Source of the DNA: Mycobacterium heidelbergense
Lineage (GTDB): Bacteria; Actinomycetota; Actinomycetes; Mycobacteriales; Mycobacteriaceae
Assembly (NCBI RefSeq): GCF_010730745.1
Contig: NZ_AP022615.1
Coordinates: forward strand, 3,658,001 to 3,722,000
DNA: 64,000 nt
Direction: 5' to 3'
This document shows, piece by piece, positions 26,528 through 36,184 of the stretch. Positions within the stretch are counted from its first letter, which is position 1, and each line of letters begins with the position of its first letter. Position numbers and translations under genes: made by a program. The notes below the pieces were generated by a model, which saw nothing but the letters and a program-made list of their open reading frames with translations, did no database searches and was not told the DNA's origin.

Positions 26528-27787
26528 TTAGTGCGGCGGTTCGATCGGCAGGGGCGGGCCGCCGTAGGGAGTCGGAATGGTGAAGCGGCCCCGTGGCGTG
26601 GGGTCAGTTTTGCGCCCCAGATCCGCGCCCAGCGGCGGGCCCGCGGTGTCGTCGCCTCCCGGCCGCGGCGCGTTCTTGGCCGCACGGATCCCGACCCCGG
26701 GATCGTCGTCGCGGCAATAGGTGTACATGAACGGCTCGTAGTAGTCGGCGGCAGAAGGCGGATGCGACGGTGTGCCGTAGTCGCACACGTATCGCGGGTA
26801 GAGACTGGCCGTCGCCCAGACGCCATGGTCGTGGAACGCACTTGCCACGGCGTCCAGCACCGAACCACGGTAGTCGGGGAACATCGCGTTGAGCGCGGGC
26901 ACGCGCAGGTAGAGAAGCTGCGACATGGTGGCCATGCTGCCCAGCAGCTGCACCATGGTGTCGGAATTGTCGGCGAACAGGTTGTCGACGGCCGAAAGTG
27001 TTTGGGGCGCCTGCCCGGTTAAACGCCGGTAGCCGCCTTGCATTCCGGCGAGGCCGGCCAGCGTTCGGTTGAGTTCGGTGGTGGTGGCGGCGAGGCCGGC
27101 GTTCTTGTCGCTCGCCAGGGTGAGCACCACGCGGCTGGTCTTGATGATGCTGGTGGTTTGGGGCAGCACCGAATCGAGCGTCGAGAGCAGGAACGTGCCG
27201 CCGTCGACGATGGCGGCCAACTTCGCGGGTCCCTCCTTGCTGAGGCTGAGTTCCCTCTTGATCAGCTCGACCTTGTGGGGATCGACCTGTGCCAGCATGC
27301 CGTCGGCGTCGCCGAGCAACTTTGCCAAGCTGACCGGGACGCTGGTGCGGTCCGGCGCGATGACGCTGCCGTCGTGCAGGTAAGGCCCCGCATCGGATTC
27401 GGCTTCGAAATTGATGTATTGCTCGCCGGCGGGCGATAGCGCCGACACGTGCACGACGCTGTTCGCCGGGATCCGCACCTTTGATGTGATGTTGGCGACG
27501 GCATCCACGCCCCTGTCGGTGATCCGCAGCGACTCGACGCGTCCGATTCGCACACCGCGCAGGGAGACGTCCTGATTGGGCAGCAAGCCACCGGATTCCG
27601 GCAACTGCACGGTCACCTTGTAGGACGACGCGAACGGCGTCACCCGCAACGCACCGACGAGCAGGTAAGCGGTTGCCACGACCAAGGTGAGCACCAATCC
27701 CGCGACCGACAGCCAAATCTGTTGCCGGTGGCCTGCCCGCACCACGCGGACCACGGCATCGGCGAAACCGGCGACTGCTCCGGTCAT
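26528..27787 (-). CDS. Mce family protein MceF
   Basis: This 419-residue subunit belongs to the Mce lipid-import complex. It has an N-terminal membrane helix (IWLSVAGLVLTLVVATAYLL), then the MlaD/Mce domain (VTVQLPESGGLLPNQDVSLR, then VRIGRVESLRITDRG) and a long helical coiled region. The C-terminal tail is proline-rich. MceA-F assemble into a hexameric tube reaching across the periplasm, carrying lipids to the YrbE permease. The start overlaps the mceE stop by 4 bases (ATGA). It is the last of the six mce genes, and its position and length fit MceF. Confidence 0.92.
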   Translation of the reverse strand: MTGAVAGFADAVVRVVRAGHRQQIWLSVAGLVLTLVVATAYLLVGALRVTPFASSYKVTVQLPESGGLLPNQDVSLRGVRIGRVESLRITDRGVDAVANITSKVRIPANSVVHVSALSPAGEQYINFEAESDAGPYLHDGSVIAPDRTSVPVSLAKLLGDADGMLAQVDPHKVELIKRELSLSKEGPAKLAAIVDGGTFLLSTLDSVLPQTTSIIKTSRVVLTLASDKNAGLAATTTELNRTLAGLAGMQGGYRRLTGQAPQTLSAVDNLFADNSDTMVQLLGSMATMSQLLYLRVPALNAMFPDYRGSVLDAVASAFHDHGVWATASLYPRYVCDYGTPSHPPSAADYYEPFMYTYCRDDDPGVGIRAAKNAPRPGGDDTAGPPLGADLGRKTDPTPRGRFTIPTPYGGPPLPIEPPH

Positions 27788-28992
27788 CGCTGAGGTCCCG
27801 GCGCGGGCGGGGGAGGACCGGGGGCGATATCGATCTGCCCGGGGATGATCGGATCCGGCATGACGGGAACCTGCGGGGAGTTAGGGCCCCGGCCGACCAC
27901 ACGTTCCTGCAGGCGCCACAGGGTGTACTTGAAGGTCCCGATGAGCTCGTTCCAGTTGTATCGGTGCGGTCCGTGCAGGCCCATGTCGCCGGGGAATCCG
28001 ATGTCGGGGATCGATCCGAGTATCAGCTTGTCCACGCTGACGTGCACCGAAATCGAGTTCCCCGCTGTGGTTTTCACCATCGGTGCGATCAGCCGGTTCA
28101 AGGCCAGCAGGCTCGTGTCCGGGCTCACCGCAACGTCGTTGGCGGCCCCGGCGATCGTGTTCAGGTCGCGGATCACGCTACGGCCGCTGGTGTCGGTTCC
28201 CCCGATCGACGGGAACCTGGCCAGCAACCGGGCGGTATCGCCGACCTGCGTGACCAGATCCGAAAGCTCGGTGGTGTTGGCGGACAGGGCCGAGGTGGCC
28301 GGGCGGGCCTCGGTCATCAGTTCGGTGATGGCGCGGTTCTTGGCGTCGAGTTGCTGTGAAAGGCCGGACAATTCGGTCAGTGCGGACGAGATCTGGTCGG
28401 ACCGGGAGTTGAGCGTCCCGACCAGCTGGTTGGACTTGCGGATCAGGTCTCCGAACGCCTGGCCCTGGTCGCCGGTCGCCTTCCCGAAACCGTTGATGAT
28501 GTTGGTGAAGTTGCGCACCGCGCCACCGTTGACCAGGATTGCCGCCGAGCTGAGCACCGATTCGACGGTCGCGGCTGCTGCCGTCGAACCCAGACCGATG
28601 GTGTCGCCGTTCTTCAGCAGCGGCGCGCTCGGATCGGCCGGCGCGGGCGGCCGAACCGACACGAACACGTCGCCAAGCGGTGTCGCCGTGCGCAATTCGG
28701 CGGTGCTCCCGCGTGGCAGTTGGACGCCATCGCGGATGCGCAGGGTGGTGACCGCCGTGTAGTTGCGGGCAACCATCGTTTCGACCTCGCCCACGTCCGC
28801 TCCGGCCAGTTTCACCTTCGCCTTCATCGGCAGGTTGAGCGCGTTGGAGAACACCGCGGTCAGCGTGTAACCGCCCGAACCGAGCCCGGGGGCCGGAAGG
28901 GGCAGGCTGGCAAGGCCATTCGTGGCGCATCCGGAGCTGACGATCGCGGCGGCCAGGATCGCGACCCCGGCCTTCCCCCGCGTGGTCATCAT
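27784..28992 (-). CDS. Mce family lipoprotein MceE
   Basis: This 402-residue Mce subunit carries a lipoprotein signal with cysteine 22 in IVSSGCATN, the hallmark of the MceE (LprK-type) position. The Mce domain follows (YTLTAVFSNALNLPMKAKV, then GADVGEVETM), then the helical region and a proline-rich tail. Start ATG 28992 overlaps the mceD stop; a second ATG follows at 28989. It anchors the Mce tube in the membrane by lipid. It has the usual length and order for an mce operon. Confidence 0.93.
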   Translation of the reverse strand: MMTTRGKAGVAILAAAIVSSGCATNGLASLPLPAPGLGSGGYTLTAVFSNALNLPMKAKVKLAGADVGEVETMVARNYTAVTTLRIRDGVQLPRGSTAELRTATPLGDVFVSVRPPAPADPSAPLLKNGDTIGLGSTAAAATVESVLSSAAILVNGGAVRNFTNIINGFGKATGDQGQAFGDLIRKSNQLVGTLNSRSDQISSALTELSGLSQQLDAKNRAITELMTEARPATSALSANTTELSDLVTQVGDTARLLARFPSIGGTDTSGRSVIRDLNTIAGAANDVAVSPDTSLLALNRLIAPMVKTTAGNSISVHVSVDKLILGSIPDIGFPGDMGLHGPHRYNWNELIGTFKYTLWRLQERVVGRGPNSPQVPVMPDPIIPGQIDIAPGPPPPAPGPQR

Positions 28993-30107
28993 TTCTGTCC
29001 CATCGCGGCCAGGCCGTCCAGCACGTATGTCAACCCGAAATCCGGGCCGAAGTCCTGCAGCGTCCCGGTACTGCATCCGAGTTGTCGAAGGCCCATCAGG
29101 TTGCAGATCTCTTTGGTGTACTGGCTGTCGAAGACCATTCGGTCCGTGAGGAAACGCGCACGCACGGCGCCGTTGGCCCGGTCGACCATGTTGTAGGCGT
29201 TGTCGGCCACCAGTGGGCCAACGTCCAGAAGTTCGGCAAGGTCGCGGCGCTCGTCGGTCACCGTCTGCAGAATGCTGTTGCCGTTGGGCAGGGTGTGCTT
29301 GATGCTGTCGCGATTGGCGTCCAGGAGGTCGCCGGCCCGCTGGACCAGTTGCTGGAGCTTCTTCCCGGTGTCGCCGCCACCGATATCCTCGTCCGCCATG
29401 ATCTGGCTGACTTGGTGGAGAGTGGAGGAGAATTCACGCAGCTTTGAGTCGTTGGCGGACACGGCGTCGAACAGCGTGCTGATGTTTTTGACGATGGTGG
29501 TGATCTGCTCGCGCGTCTGGGCGCCACCGTCGCTGCTGAGCCGCAGCGCCTTGGACAGTTCATCGAGCGCCGCCTTGATCTTGCCGCCGTTGCCGTCGAC
29601 TACCCCGGCGCCGCTGTTGAGCACGCCGGCGATGGGCCCGCCGCCGTGGCCGTCTCCCTCAAGCGATTTGGTCACCTTGTCGAGAACGCTGAGCACGCGG
29701 CTGAACTCGACGGGTGTCCTGGTTCGGGTCAAGCCGATGGTGTCGTGGTTCTCCAAAGCGGGACCGCCGTGATAGGGCGGGGTGAGCTCGATCTGCCTGT
29801 CGGTGAGGATGGACGTCGAGACGGTCACGGCGGCAGCGTCCGCCGGGATCTTGACGTTGCGGTCGACGGTGAACTGGACCTCGACGTAGCCGCCCTTGGG
29901 GATGATCTTGGTGATTTTGCCTACCGGCATGCCCAACACGGCTACCACGTTGCCTTCGTACAATCCTGAGGCGCTGTCGAATTGGGCGGTGACGGTGATC
30001 GGGGCGTCCCTGGCGCCCAGGTACCACCACCCGGCGCCGATCGCCGCGGCCACCGCCATGACGGCGATGATGGCCGTGAACCTGAGCCTGACCCCGGGCC
30101 TTGTCAC
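28989..30107 (-). CDS. Mce family protein MceD
   Basis: This 372-residue Mce subunit starts at GTG 30107, which overlaps the mceC stop (GTGA). It has an N-terminal membrane helix (AIIAVMAVAAAIGAGWWYL) and a Mce domain (FDSASGLYEGNVVAVLGMPV, then GKITKIIPKGGYVEVQF). A long helical domain and a Gly-rich insert (GDGHGGGPIAG) follow. It is part of the same translationally coupled operon as mceC and mceE. No truncation is visible. Confidence 0.92.
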   Translation of the reverse strand: MTRPGVRLRFTAIIAVMAVAAAIGAGWWYLGARDAPITVTAQFDSASGLYEGNVVAVLGMPVGKITKIIPKGGYVEVQFTVDRNVKIPADAAAVTVSTSILTDRQIELTPPYHGGPALENHDTIGLTRTRTPVEFSRVLSVLDKVTKSLEGDGHGGGPIAGVLNSGAGVVDGNGGKIKAALDELSKALRLSSDGGAQTREQITTIVKNISTLFDAVSANDSKLREFSSTLHQVSQIMADEDIGGGDTGKKLQQLVQRAGDLLDANRDSIKHTLPNGNSILQTVTDERRDLAELLDVGPLVADNAYNMVDRANGAVRARFLTDRMVFDSQYTKEICNLMGLRQLGCSTGTLQDFGPDFGLTYVLDGLAAMGQK

Positions 30108-31123
30108 TTGCAGTCCTTGAAGTATTGGATCATGCCAAACTGTTTGGCGCGGCCGCTGATCGCGCACATCCATGAGTCGACGGCGGGGATGTTGGGGGCG
30201 TTGAAGTTGATCGCGTTGCCGTCGCCGGTGAGGTTGGCCGCCTCGCGGAAGAAGATCGGCGTGACCTGCAGGAGGTTGCGCAGCAGGTCGTCGTGTTTTG
30301 CCATCAGGGCGGTGAAGTCGCGCATGTCGTTGATCAGGGAATCAAGACCCGAACGGTCGTTGACCACGATCAGGCTCATGGTGTCGACAAGGCCGGTCAG
30401 TGATCGCATCATCGCGTGGAAAACGGCTCGCCGCGCGACGAATTGGCCCAGCAGGTCTTGCCCTTGGTCGACCAGGTTGCCGATGCCCGCCTGCTGGCGC
30501 CGCAGCGTGTTGGTCACCTGCTCCGTGCTGCGCAGGAGCTGGCCCAGTTGGTCGCGTCGCACGGCGATGATCGACGAGAGCGAGTCGATGTTCGCGATTG
30601 CCTGCGGCACGACCGAGGGCAGGCCCTTGAGTTGCTTGCCGAGCACCGTCAGGGATTGCGCAAATCTGTCAGAGTCGACCTGCTCGAAAGTTGTTGTGGC
30701 GTCTCGCAATGCGGCTTGAAGGTCGTAGGGGACTTCGGTGTGTGACACATCGAACGTGTTGTTGGGCAGGGACGCCGGGCCGTTGGGCTCCAGGGAGAGG
30801 TAACGCGAACCCAGGATGGTAGTCACCTTGATCTTCGCCTTGGAATCCCTGCCCAGCACGACATTGTCGCGAACCTTCAGGCCCGCCTCGACATGGTCGC
30901 CGACGAGTTTCATGCTGGTGACGTTGCCGACGGGGACGCCCGCGACCACGATCGGGTTGCCGGCCCGCAGGGAGGCCGCCTGCAGAAACTCCGCGGTGTA
31001 GTGCCGATACCCGGCGCCGAGCGCGTGAACCAACAACATGATGCCGATCAGCACGGCTACCACGGCGACCGCGATGGACCCAAGCCACATCTTGCTGTAG
31101 CTCTCGAGCGGACGCCTCGTCAT
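30104..31123 (-). CDS. Mce family protein MceC
   Basis: This 339-residue Mce subunit begins with MTRRPLESYSKMWLGSIAVA and a membrane helix. It is followed by the Mce domain (FLQAASLRAGNPIVVAGVPV, then GNVTSMKLVGDHVEAGLKV) and a helical region ending in a Cys pair region (SWMCAISGRAKQFGMIQ). An upstream in-frame GTG at 31144 would add 7 residues and lie 8 bases after mceB; I prefer ATG 31123. Unlike many MceC proteins it lacks a long proline-rich tail. Confidence 0.9.
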   Translation of the reverse strand: MTRRPLESYSKMWLGSIAVAVVAVLIGIMLLVHALGAGYRHYTAEFLQAASLRAGNPIVVAGVPVGNVTSMKLVGDHVEAGLKVRDNVVLGRDSKAKIKVTTILGSRYLSLEPNGPASLPNNTFDVSHTEVPYDLQAALRDATTTFEQVDSDRFAQSLTVLGKQLKGLPSVVPQAIANIDSLSSIIAVRRDQLGQLLRSTEQVTNTLRRQQAGIGNLVDQGQDLLGQFVARRAVFHAMMRSLTGLVDTMSLIVVNDRSGLDSLINDMRDFTALMAKHDDLLRNLLQVTPIFFREAANLTGDGNAINFNAPNIPAVDSWMCAISGRAKQFGMIQYFKDCK

Positions 31124-31151
31124 GCTCGTAAGTCGAAGCCGCACGGACGAA

Positions 31152-32207
31152 TCAGCCACCAGCCGTGCTCCGACATCTCGGGCTGTGCCACGCCGTGTTT
31201 CCGGGTGTGGCGGCATTGATGATGATCGGCACGATGTCGTTGAAGCCGGGCTCGAACGCCATGAAGTTCACGTCGCACACGTAGGCGTTGCCGTAGGCGC
31301 CCTGGTTGCCGACCCGGACAAGCCCCTTGAGCAGCAGCGGGATGTTGTCGCCGAAGTAGGCCAGCTGGGGTTCGATATCCATCAAGTGTCTGGTGGCGCC
31401 CGGCTTACGATCGATGAATTCGCGAAGCGCCGGATACACGTCCGTGGCGGAGGTCGACAGCCGGCCCATCACCCGGGCCAGCGTACCGACCGAGGCCTGC
31501 AACTCGGGACGACGCTGATCGAGCTTGGAAACCACGTCACGGGCCTGCGTGATGACGCCGTCGAGGTTGTCGTTCTGCTGCGCAAGGTTGCCAACCACCT
31601 TGTTGAGGTTGGTGATCACATCGCCGAGCGCCTGATCCCTTCCGGCGAAGGTCTCTGTCAGCGTGGATGTCTGGCTGATCAACGTGGCAAGGGAGGACGT
31701 ATCGCCCTGCAGCGACTGGATGATGCCCTTGGTGAGGTTGTCGGCATCCTGTGGGTTCAACAGACTGAACAGCGGCTCGTAGCCGTTGAGTAGCGCGGTG
31801 ACGTCGAAGGACGGTTCCGTGCGCTCCAACGGGATGACGCTCCCGGGCGGGAGCACACCGTGATTGCCTTCCTTGTCCAGGGACAGGCCGAGGTAACGCT
31901 GCCCGACGATGTTCTGGTACGTCACGGAGGCGAGCGTGTTCCCGTAGAGGCGCTGTTCCTGCTGCACCACGAACGTGACTTTCGCGAGTTTCCCGTCGAG
32001 CTCGATCTTTTCGACCCGGCCCACGCGGACACCGGCCATCCGGACGTCGTCGCCGTCTCGAAGGCCGTAGACGTCGGTGAATACCGCCGAATACGAGTCC
32101 GTCTTCCCGGCCACGTCGCGCCGCAGGCTCACGTAGACCAGCCAGGTCAGCGTCACCGCGACGATCATGAACAGGGTGAGGCCGATCAGCGGTCCCCGGA
32201 ATTTCAT
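31152..32207 (-). CDS. Mce family protein MceB
   Basis: This 351-residue Mce subunit starts at ATG 32207 (MKFRGPLIGLTLFMIVAVTL), overlapping the mceA stop by 4 bases. The N-terminal helix is followed by the Mce domain (FTDVYGLRDGDDVRMAGVRV, then GRVEKIELDGKLAKVTFVV) and the helical needle-forming region. Length is normal for MceB. An in-frame extension upstream to 32429 runs inside mceA and is not real. Confidence 0.92.
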   Translation of the reverse strand: MKFRGPLIGLTLFMIVAVTLTWLVYVSLRRDVAGKTDSYSAVFTDVYGLRDGDDVRMAGVRVGRVEKIELDGKLAKVTFVVQQEQRLYGNTLASVTYQNIVGQRYLGLSLDKEGNHGVLPPGSVIPLERTEPSFDVTALLNGYEPLFSLLNPQDADNLTKGIIQSLQGDTSSLATLISQTSTLTETFAGRDQALGDVITNLNKVVGNLAQQNDNLDGVITQARDVVSKLDQRRPELQASVGTLARVMGRLSTSATDVYPALREFIDRKPGATRHLMDIEPQLAYFGDNIPLLLKGLVRVGNQGAYGNAYVCDVNFMAFEPGFNDIVPIIINAATPGNTAWHSPRCRSTAGG

Positions 32208-33784
32208 TTGGGCCCCCCGCCTGATGGTGGATGAACAACCGAAACCGTTGTCCCGCGCGCGACCGGACCCAGCAGGAGTTGGGTGGCGTCGGATGCGGGT
32301 TGGCCGGTGATCACGCTCAACATGTTTCGTTCTTGTTGGCTGCCAACCGGTCCGACGTTGCCGCCGAAGGACATCCGAAATGAGGACTGTGGAATCCACG
32401 GCGCCTTCGGTGCCACCGGTGCGACCCACGGGGCCTCCAGCGGCGGTGACGCGGGCGCGGGCAACCCCGGCGATGGGTTATCGGGGTTGGCGCTTCCCGG
32501 CACCGGGGGCGACGGCGTCAGCCCCGCGGGGAGAGGGGGATTGGGATCGGTCAGGTTGGGATTCGGGTTGATCAGCGGCGGCCCGACGGCGACGAGGTTG
32601 CCGTCCGAGCCGATAACGGTTCCCGGTGGCGGTGCCAGATCCTTGGGCGGCTGATAGTTCTGCGGCAGCAGCACTTCCGGCAGATCGGGCCGTACCGGGA
32701 CCAGCGGTGCGGTGAAACAGCTGGGTCCCTTCAGTTCGCCGTAGTGGGGGCAGTCGGCGCGTGTGTAGTCGTAGTTGGGCGTGAACGTCAGCATCGTTCG
32801 CATGTTGCCGATGTTCTTGTCCGGCATCCAGACTTCCCCCATGAATTTGTTGGCCAGGTTGTCCAGCTTGGTGACTCCCGGCACGAAGTTGTTGGACTTT
32901 TGCGCCAGCACTCCCAGCACCGGCGTGAGGTCGGTCGTGATCTTGATGAGCTGATCGATGTGATTGCCGAACGATTCACGCGTGGTGCCCACGGTGTGAT
33001 CGGCGCCGGAGAGCAGCGTGGCCAATTGTCCGCGCGTCTCTGCAAAGGTCCGCATCGGCGCGACGGCCAGATGCAGGGCGTCGAAAAGATCGGGCGCGGT
33101 CGCCCGTAGGCCCCGGGTCGCGTCGACGAGGGCGGATAGCGTCGACGGGCCGGAGTCGGTGCTGACGATCGAATTAAGCTGGTCGAGAAGACGATTCAGC
33201 TGCGCCCCGTCCTTGAGCAGGGTCACCCGGCGATGGTCGGTGGCGGCGGCCAGGGCTGCCAGGATCCCTTCGGACCGGTCTTCTCGCCCGCGCCCCGCCG
33301 CGGCGAGCAGGTCCCGCAGCTTGCTGATTGTGGTTTGGAATAAGACGGTCGGCAGCCGGGTGTCCTCGGGAATGTGGGCGCCCGCGCGAATCGATGCTCC
33401 GGGGCCGTTGTCGACCAGCTGAACCGACGACACGGCGAACACATTGCTGGGTACCACCCGGGCTGTTACCGCAGCCGGGATCGACGTGGCGTATTCGGGT
33501 TTGAGGTTGATCTGGACGTAATTGGGTCTTCCGTTGGCCGCGGGGACGACGTCGTTGACGCTTCCGACGAGCACCCCGTGATACTTCACGTCGGACTTTT
33601 CCGGGAGCCCGTCGCCGACGTTGACGAGATCGGCCACCACGCGCACGTGGTCGTTGAGCCGGCCCGTCGATTTGACCAGCAGCGCCGCCGTGAGCAATGC
33701 CGCCACGACCACCACCGCTACTCCGCAGGCGAGCAGCTGTCGATCCGAGGGGCCACGCCCGTCCAGCTCAAAGGAATTGGGCAT
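32204..33784 (-). CDS. Mce family protein MceA with long proline-rich C-terminus
   Basis: This 526-residue first subunit of the Mce complex starts at ATG 33784 (MPNSFELDGRGPSDRQLLAC). It has a membrane helix (GVAVVVVAALLTAALLV), a Mce domain (LVNVGDGLPEKSDVKYHGVL, then VGSVNDVVPAANGRPNYVQI) and a helical domain. From about residue 380 it has a proline/asparagine-rich tail of about 140 residues. Longer upstream reading into yrbEB is rejected because family starts align here and 23 bases separate the genes. The subfamily of this mce locus cannot be settled by eye. Confidence 0.92.
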   Translation of the reverse strand: MPNSFELDGRGPSDRQLLACGVAVVVVAALLTAALLVKSTGRLNDHVRVVADLVNVGDGLPEKSDVKYHGVLVGSVNDVVPAANGRPNYVQINLKPEYATSIPAAVTARVVPSNVFAVSSVQLVDNGPGASIRAGAHIPEDTRLPTVLFQTTISKLRDLLAAAGRGREDRSEGILAALAAATDHRRVTLLKDGAQLNRLLDQLNSIVSTDSGPSTLSALVDATRGLRATAPDLFDALHLAVAPMRTFAETRGQLATLLSGADHTVGTTRESFGNHIDQLIKITTDLTPVLGVLAQKSNNFVPGVTKLDNLANKFMGEVWMPDKNIGNMRTMLTFTPNYDYTRADCPHYGELKGPSCFTAPLVPVRPDLPEVLLPQNYQPPKDLAPPPGTVIGSDGNLVAVGPPLINPNPNLTDPNPPLPAGLTPSPPVPGSANPDNPSPGLPAPASPPLEAPWVAPVAPKAPWIPQSSFRMSFGGNVGPVGSQQERNMLSVITGQPASDATQLLLGPVARGTTVSVVHPPSGGGPK

Positions 33785-33807
33785 CAGCCACCAACCTAGC
33801 CATCTGC

Positions 33808-34671
33808 CTAGCCACCGAACCTCGCACCCGCGTCGGCGCCCCACAATGCCATGGTGAGCAGCATGTTCACCATGATCACGACGGTGATGCTGGCCCGCAT
33901 GCCGTGTCCCGCGGCAACGCCCACGCCCTCGGGACCCCCGCTCGCGTAGAAGCCGTAGTAGCACTGAATCGTGGAGGCGATCCACACGAAGATAACGGCC
34001 TTGAACAACGAATAGACGATGTCCTTTCCCGCCAGCATCAGCGAGAAGTAGTGCAGGTAGGAGCCGGTGGAGCCGCCGCTGCTGATCCCGACCACCACCT
34101 GCGTGGTCAGGTAGCTGACCGCCAGGCACGCGGCGTACAGCGGGATCATCGCGATCACCGAGGCGATCAGTCGGGTGGTCACCAGGAACGGAATGGGCCG
34201 GATCGCAATCGATTCCATGGCGTCGATCTCTTCGGCGATGCGCATCGATCCCAGCTGCGCGGTGAACCGGCAGCCGCCCTGCATCGCAAACGCCAGCGAG
34301 ACCATCAGCGGAGCCAACTCGCGGGTGTTGATCAACGACGAGACGAACCCGGTCGCGGGGCCCAGGCCAAGCAGGTCGAGAAAGTTGTAGCCCTCGATGC
34401 CGACGAGCGCGCCGACGGTCATCCCGAGCACAAGAGCTACGCCGGCGGTGCCGCCACCCACCACGAGCGAGCCGTTACCCCAGGTGATGTTGGACAGCAA
34501 TCGCAGGAACTCGCCGCGGTATTGGCGCAGGGCGATCGGCACCGCAACCACGGCCCGGAAGAAGAAGACCAGCATGTGCCCGAGCCGGATGATCGGCTTG
34601 GTGGCCCTGCGGTGCAGCCGAACCAGCCGCCCCGCAATGGGTGCCAGCGGTAGATAGGTGGAGACCGTCAT
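33808..34671 (-). CDS. YrbE-type ABC permease, second (YrbEB)
   Basis: This 287-residue MlaE/YrbE family permease has five to six membrane helices. The conserved central region is REMP-like LAPLMVSLAFAMQGGCRFTA with the MRIAEEIDAMESIAIRP motif that contacts the MceG ATPase. It starts at ATG 34671, 1 base after the yrbEA stop, so the two permeases are translationally coupled. The ATPase partner (MceG/Mkl) is normally encoded elsewhere, and none is in this window. Confidence 0.94.
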   Translation of the reverse strand: MTVSTYLPLAPIAGRLVRLHRRATKPIIRLGHMLVFFFRAVVAVPIALRQYRGEFLRLLSNITWGNGSLVVGGGTAGVALVLGMTVGALVGIEGYNFLDLLGLGPATGFVSSLINTRELAPLMVSLAFAMQGGCRFTAQLGSMRIAEEIDAMESIAIRPIPFLVTTRLIASVIAMIPLYAACLAVSYLTTQVVVGISSGGSTGSYLHYFSLMLAGKDIVYSLFKAVIFVWIASTIQCYYGFYASGGPEGVGVAAGHGMRASITVVIMVNMLLTMALWGADAGARFGG

Positions 34672-34672
34672 C

Positions 34673-35542
34673 TCAGAGCCCCGTCCTGGGCGACAACATG
34701 ACGTAGAGCTGGCTGACGACGACGTTGACGATCATCAGCAGCAGGATCGCCTCGACGACCGCCGCGTTCACCGAGTTCGCGACGCCCGTCGGGCCGCCTT
34801 TGGTGGACAGTCCTTTCTGGCAGGCCACGACGGCGACGATGGCGCCGAACATGATGGCCTTCAACAACGCCAGGATCATGTCGCCCGTCGTCGCGAACGA
34901 CGCGAACGTCGTGACGAAGCTGCCGGGCGCACCGTTCTGGAAGTACACGTTGAACATGTAGCTCGCAAAAAACCCGACGAAGCAGACGACTCCGGTCAGC
35001 GCGAACCCGATCATGATGGCCGCGGCGAAGCGCGGCACCACCAGGCGGCGGATGACCGATACGCCCATCACCTCCATCGCGTCGGTCTCTTCGCGCATGG
35101 TCCGCGAGCCCAGGTCGGCGGTGATGGCCGACCCGACCGCCGACGCCATGAGGATGGCGGCCACCAGCGACGCGCCCTGGCGGATGACGGCGAGCCCGCT
35201 CGCCGCGCCGGCGAGTGAGGTGGCACCGACCTGACCGGCCAGCAAAGCGAACTGAACCGACAGGGTGACGCTGACCGGCAGCGACACCAGAATCGTCGGC
35301 AGCACTGCCGTCCCGGCCATGAACGCGCCCTGCCGGACGAATTCTTGCCACTGGAACCGGCCGGTGACGAGATCAACGAAGAAGTATTGAACGGTGCGCA
35401 CACCAAGTACGAACTGTTCACCGACCGTTGTGAGGGAGGCGAGCGGGTGGCGTTTGACGTACCCGACGGTCCAGTCCCGGATGGCGTCCGCGCCATCGTC
35501 CGTGCATTCGGCGCCCAATGCGAGTTCGTGTTTCGTGGTCAT
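34673..35542 (-). CDS. YrbE-type ABC permease, first (YrbEA)
   Basis: This 289-residue YrbE/MlaE permease is the first gene of the mce operon. An N-terminal cytoplasmic segment (about 50 residues) precedes the helices, and the motif TMREETDAMEVMGVSVIRRL is present. A Gln-rich FQWQEFVRQGAFMAGTAVL region matches YrbEA proteins. Start ATG 35542 has no strong Shine-Dalgarno, which may mean a leaderless transcript. The operon promoter must lie in 35543-36184. Confidence 0.94.
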   Translation of the reverse strand: MTTKHELALGAECTDDGADAIRDWTVGYVKRHPLASLTTVGEQFVLGVRTVQYFFVDLVTGRFQWQEFVRQGAFMAGTAVLPTILVSLPVSVTLSVQFALLAGQVGATSLAGAASGLAVIRQGASLVAAILMASAVGSAITADLGSRTMREETDAMEVMGVSVIRRLVVPRFAAAIMIGFALTGVVCFVGFFASYMFNVYFQNGAPGSFVTTFASFATTGDMILALLKAIMFGAIVAVVACQKGLSTKGGPTGVANSVNAAVVEAILLLMIVNVVVSQLYVMLSPRTGL

Positions 35543-36184
35543 CGCGGCGAGACCGGCAGCTCGTCAAGCAAACCAATACTACCGGTCATCGCGTACCAGC
35601 AACCCCCGTCATCGATGATCTCATTCCCTGAGCGCCAAACAAAAGATACCGGGCTCCGTGGCGCGAAACTTGCCTAACGTGGTGCGATCAGGTTCCGCGA
35701 ATCCGCAGTTCAATCGGTTTTGCGCTAACACGCTAGCCTAGTCGATAGGCACTTTCAATAGCGCAGAAACGCCCACTTCCGATCCTCGGCGGATTGCAAA
35801 ATTGTGTTGAAATGTAAGATTTCGCCCCAGGGCGACGGCATGAACCCAGCAAACGCGGCGGCACCGACGACGCGGCGAGTTGCCCCGTTGATCTCGACAT
35901 GGACGCCCGGCTCGGCCGTCCTGGCCGCCTCACCCGCCGATCCGATCCGCATCGATCAGCAGGGCCGACCGCCACAAATTCATTGAGCGTCGGGGCTGCT
36001 TTCCTGCTTCGATGTCGACGTTAGCGCGCTCCCAACGGCGGTCTGGCGAGCCGTCGCCGGAAGCCACCCTGCTCACAATGCTGTTGGAAATTTGATGGCG
36101 TATGCGCTATCACGCTGCTCAGGTATGCGTTCCTTTGGGGATGATTGGGCACCGCTGTGGGTAGGGGTGGTGCATCATCAGACC
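35543..36184. promoter_or_regulatory. Divergent intergenic region between the mce operon and the toxin-antitoxin pair
   Basis: About 640 bases hold the mce operon promoter (minus strand) and that of the XRE-ImmA/IrrE gene (plus strand). I see no regulator gene next to the mce genes, unlike mce1 and mce3 loci. The segment 35560-35760 is less GC-rich than its surroundings. One possible small gene lies on the minus strand (35755-35952). Confidence 0.5.
35755..35952 (-). CDS. Possible small protein or gene fragment
   Basis: This is a 65-residue open frame starting at ATG 35952 (MRIGSAGEAARTAEPGVHVE) and ending with natural-looking GEILHFNTILQ and EDRKWAFLRY. The GC-rich third positions in the first two thirds favour coding. 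No family is recognised. It may be the end of a gene whose front was lost at the insertion boundary of the mce or toxin-antitoxin block. Confidence 0.35.
   Translation of the reverse strand: MRIGSAGEAARTAEPGVHVEINGATRRVVGAAAFAGFMPSPWGEILHFNTILQSAEDRKWAFLRY

Noticed and set aside
32208..32429. Longer start for mceB
   Set aside because: It lies entirely within mceA and lacks the membrane-helix start seen at MKFRGPLIG.
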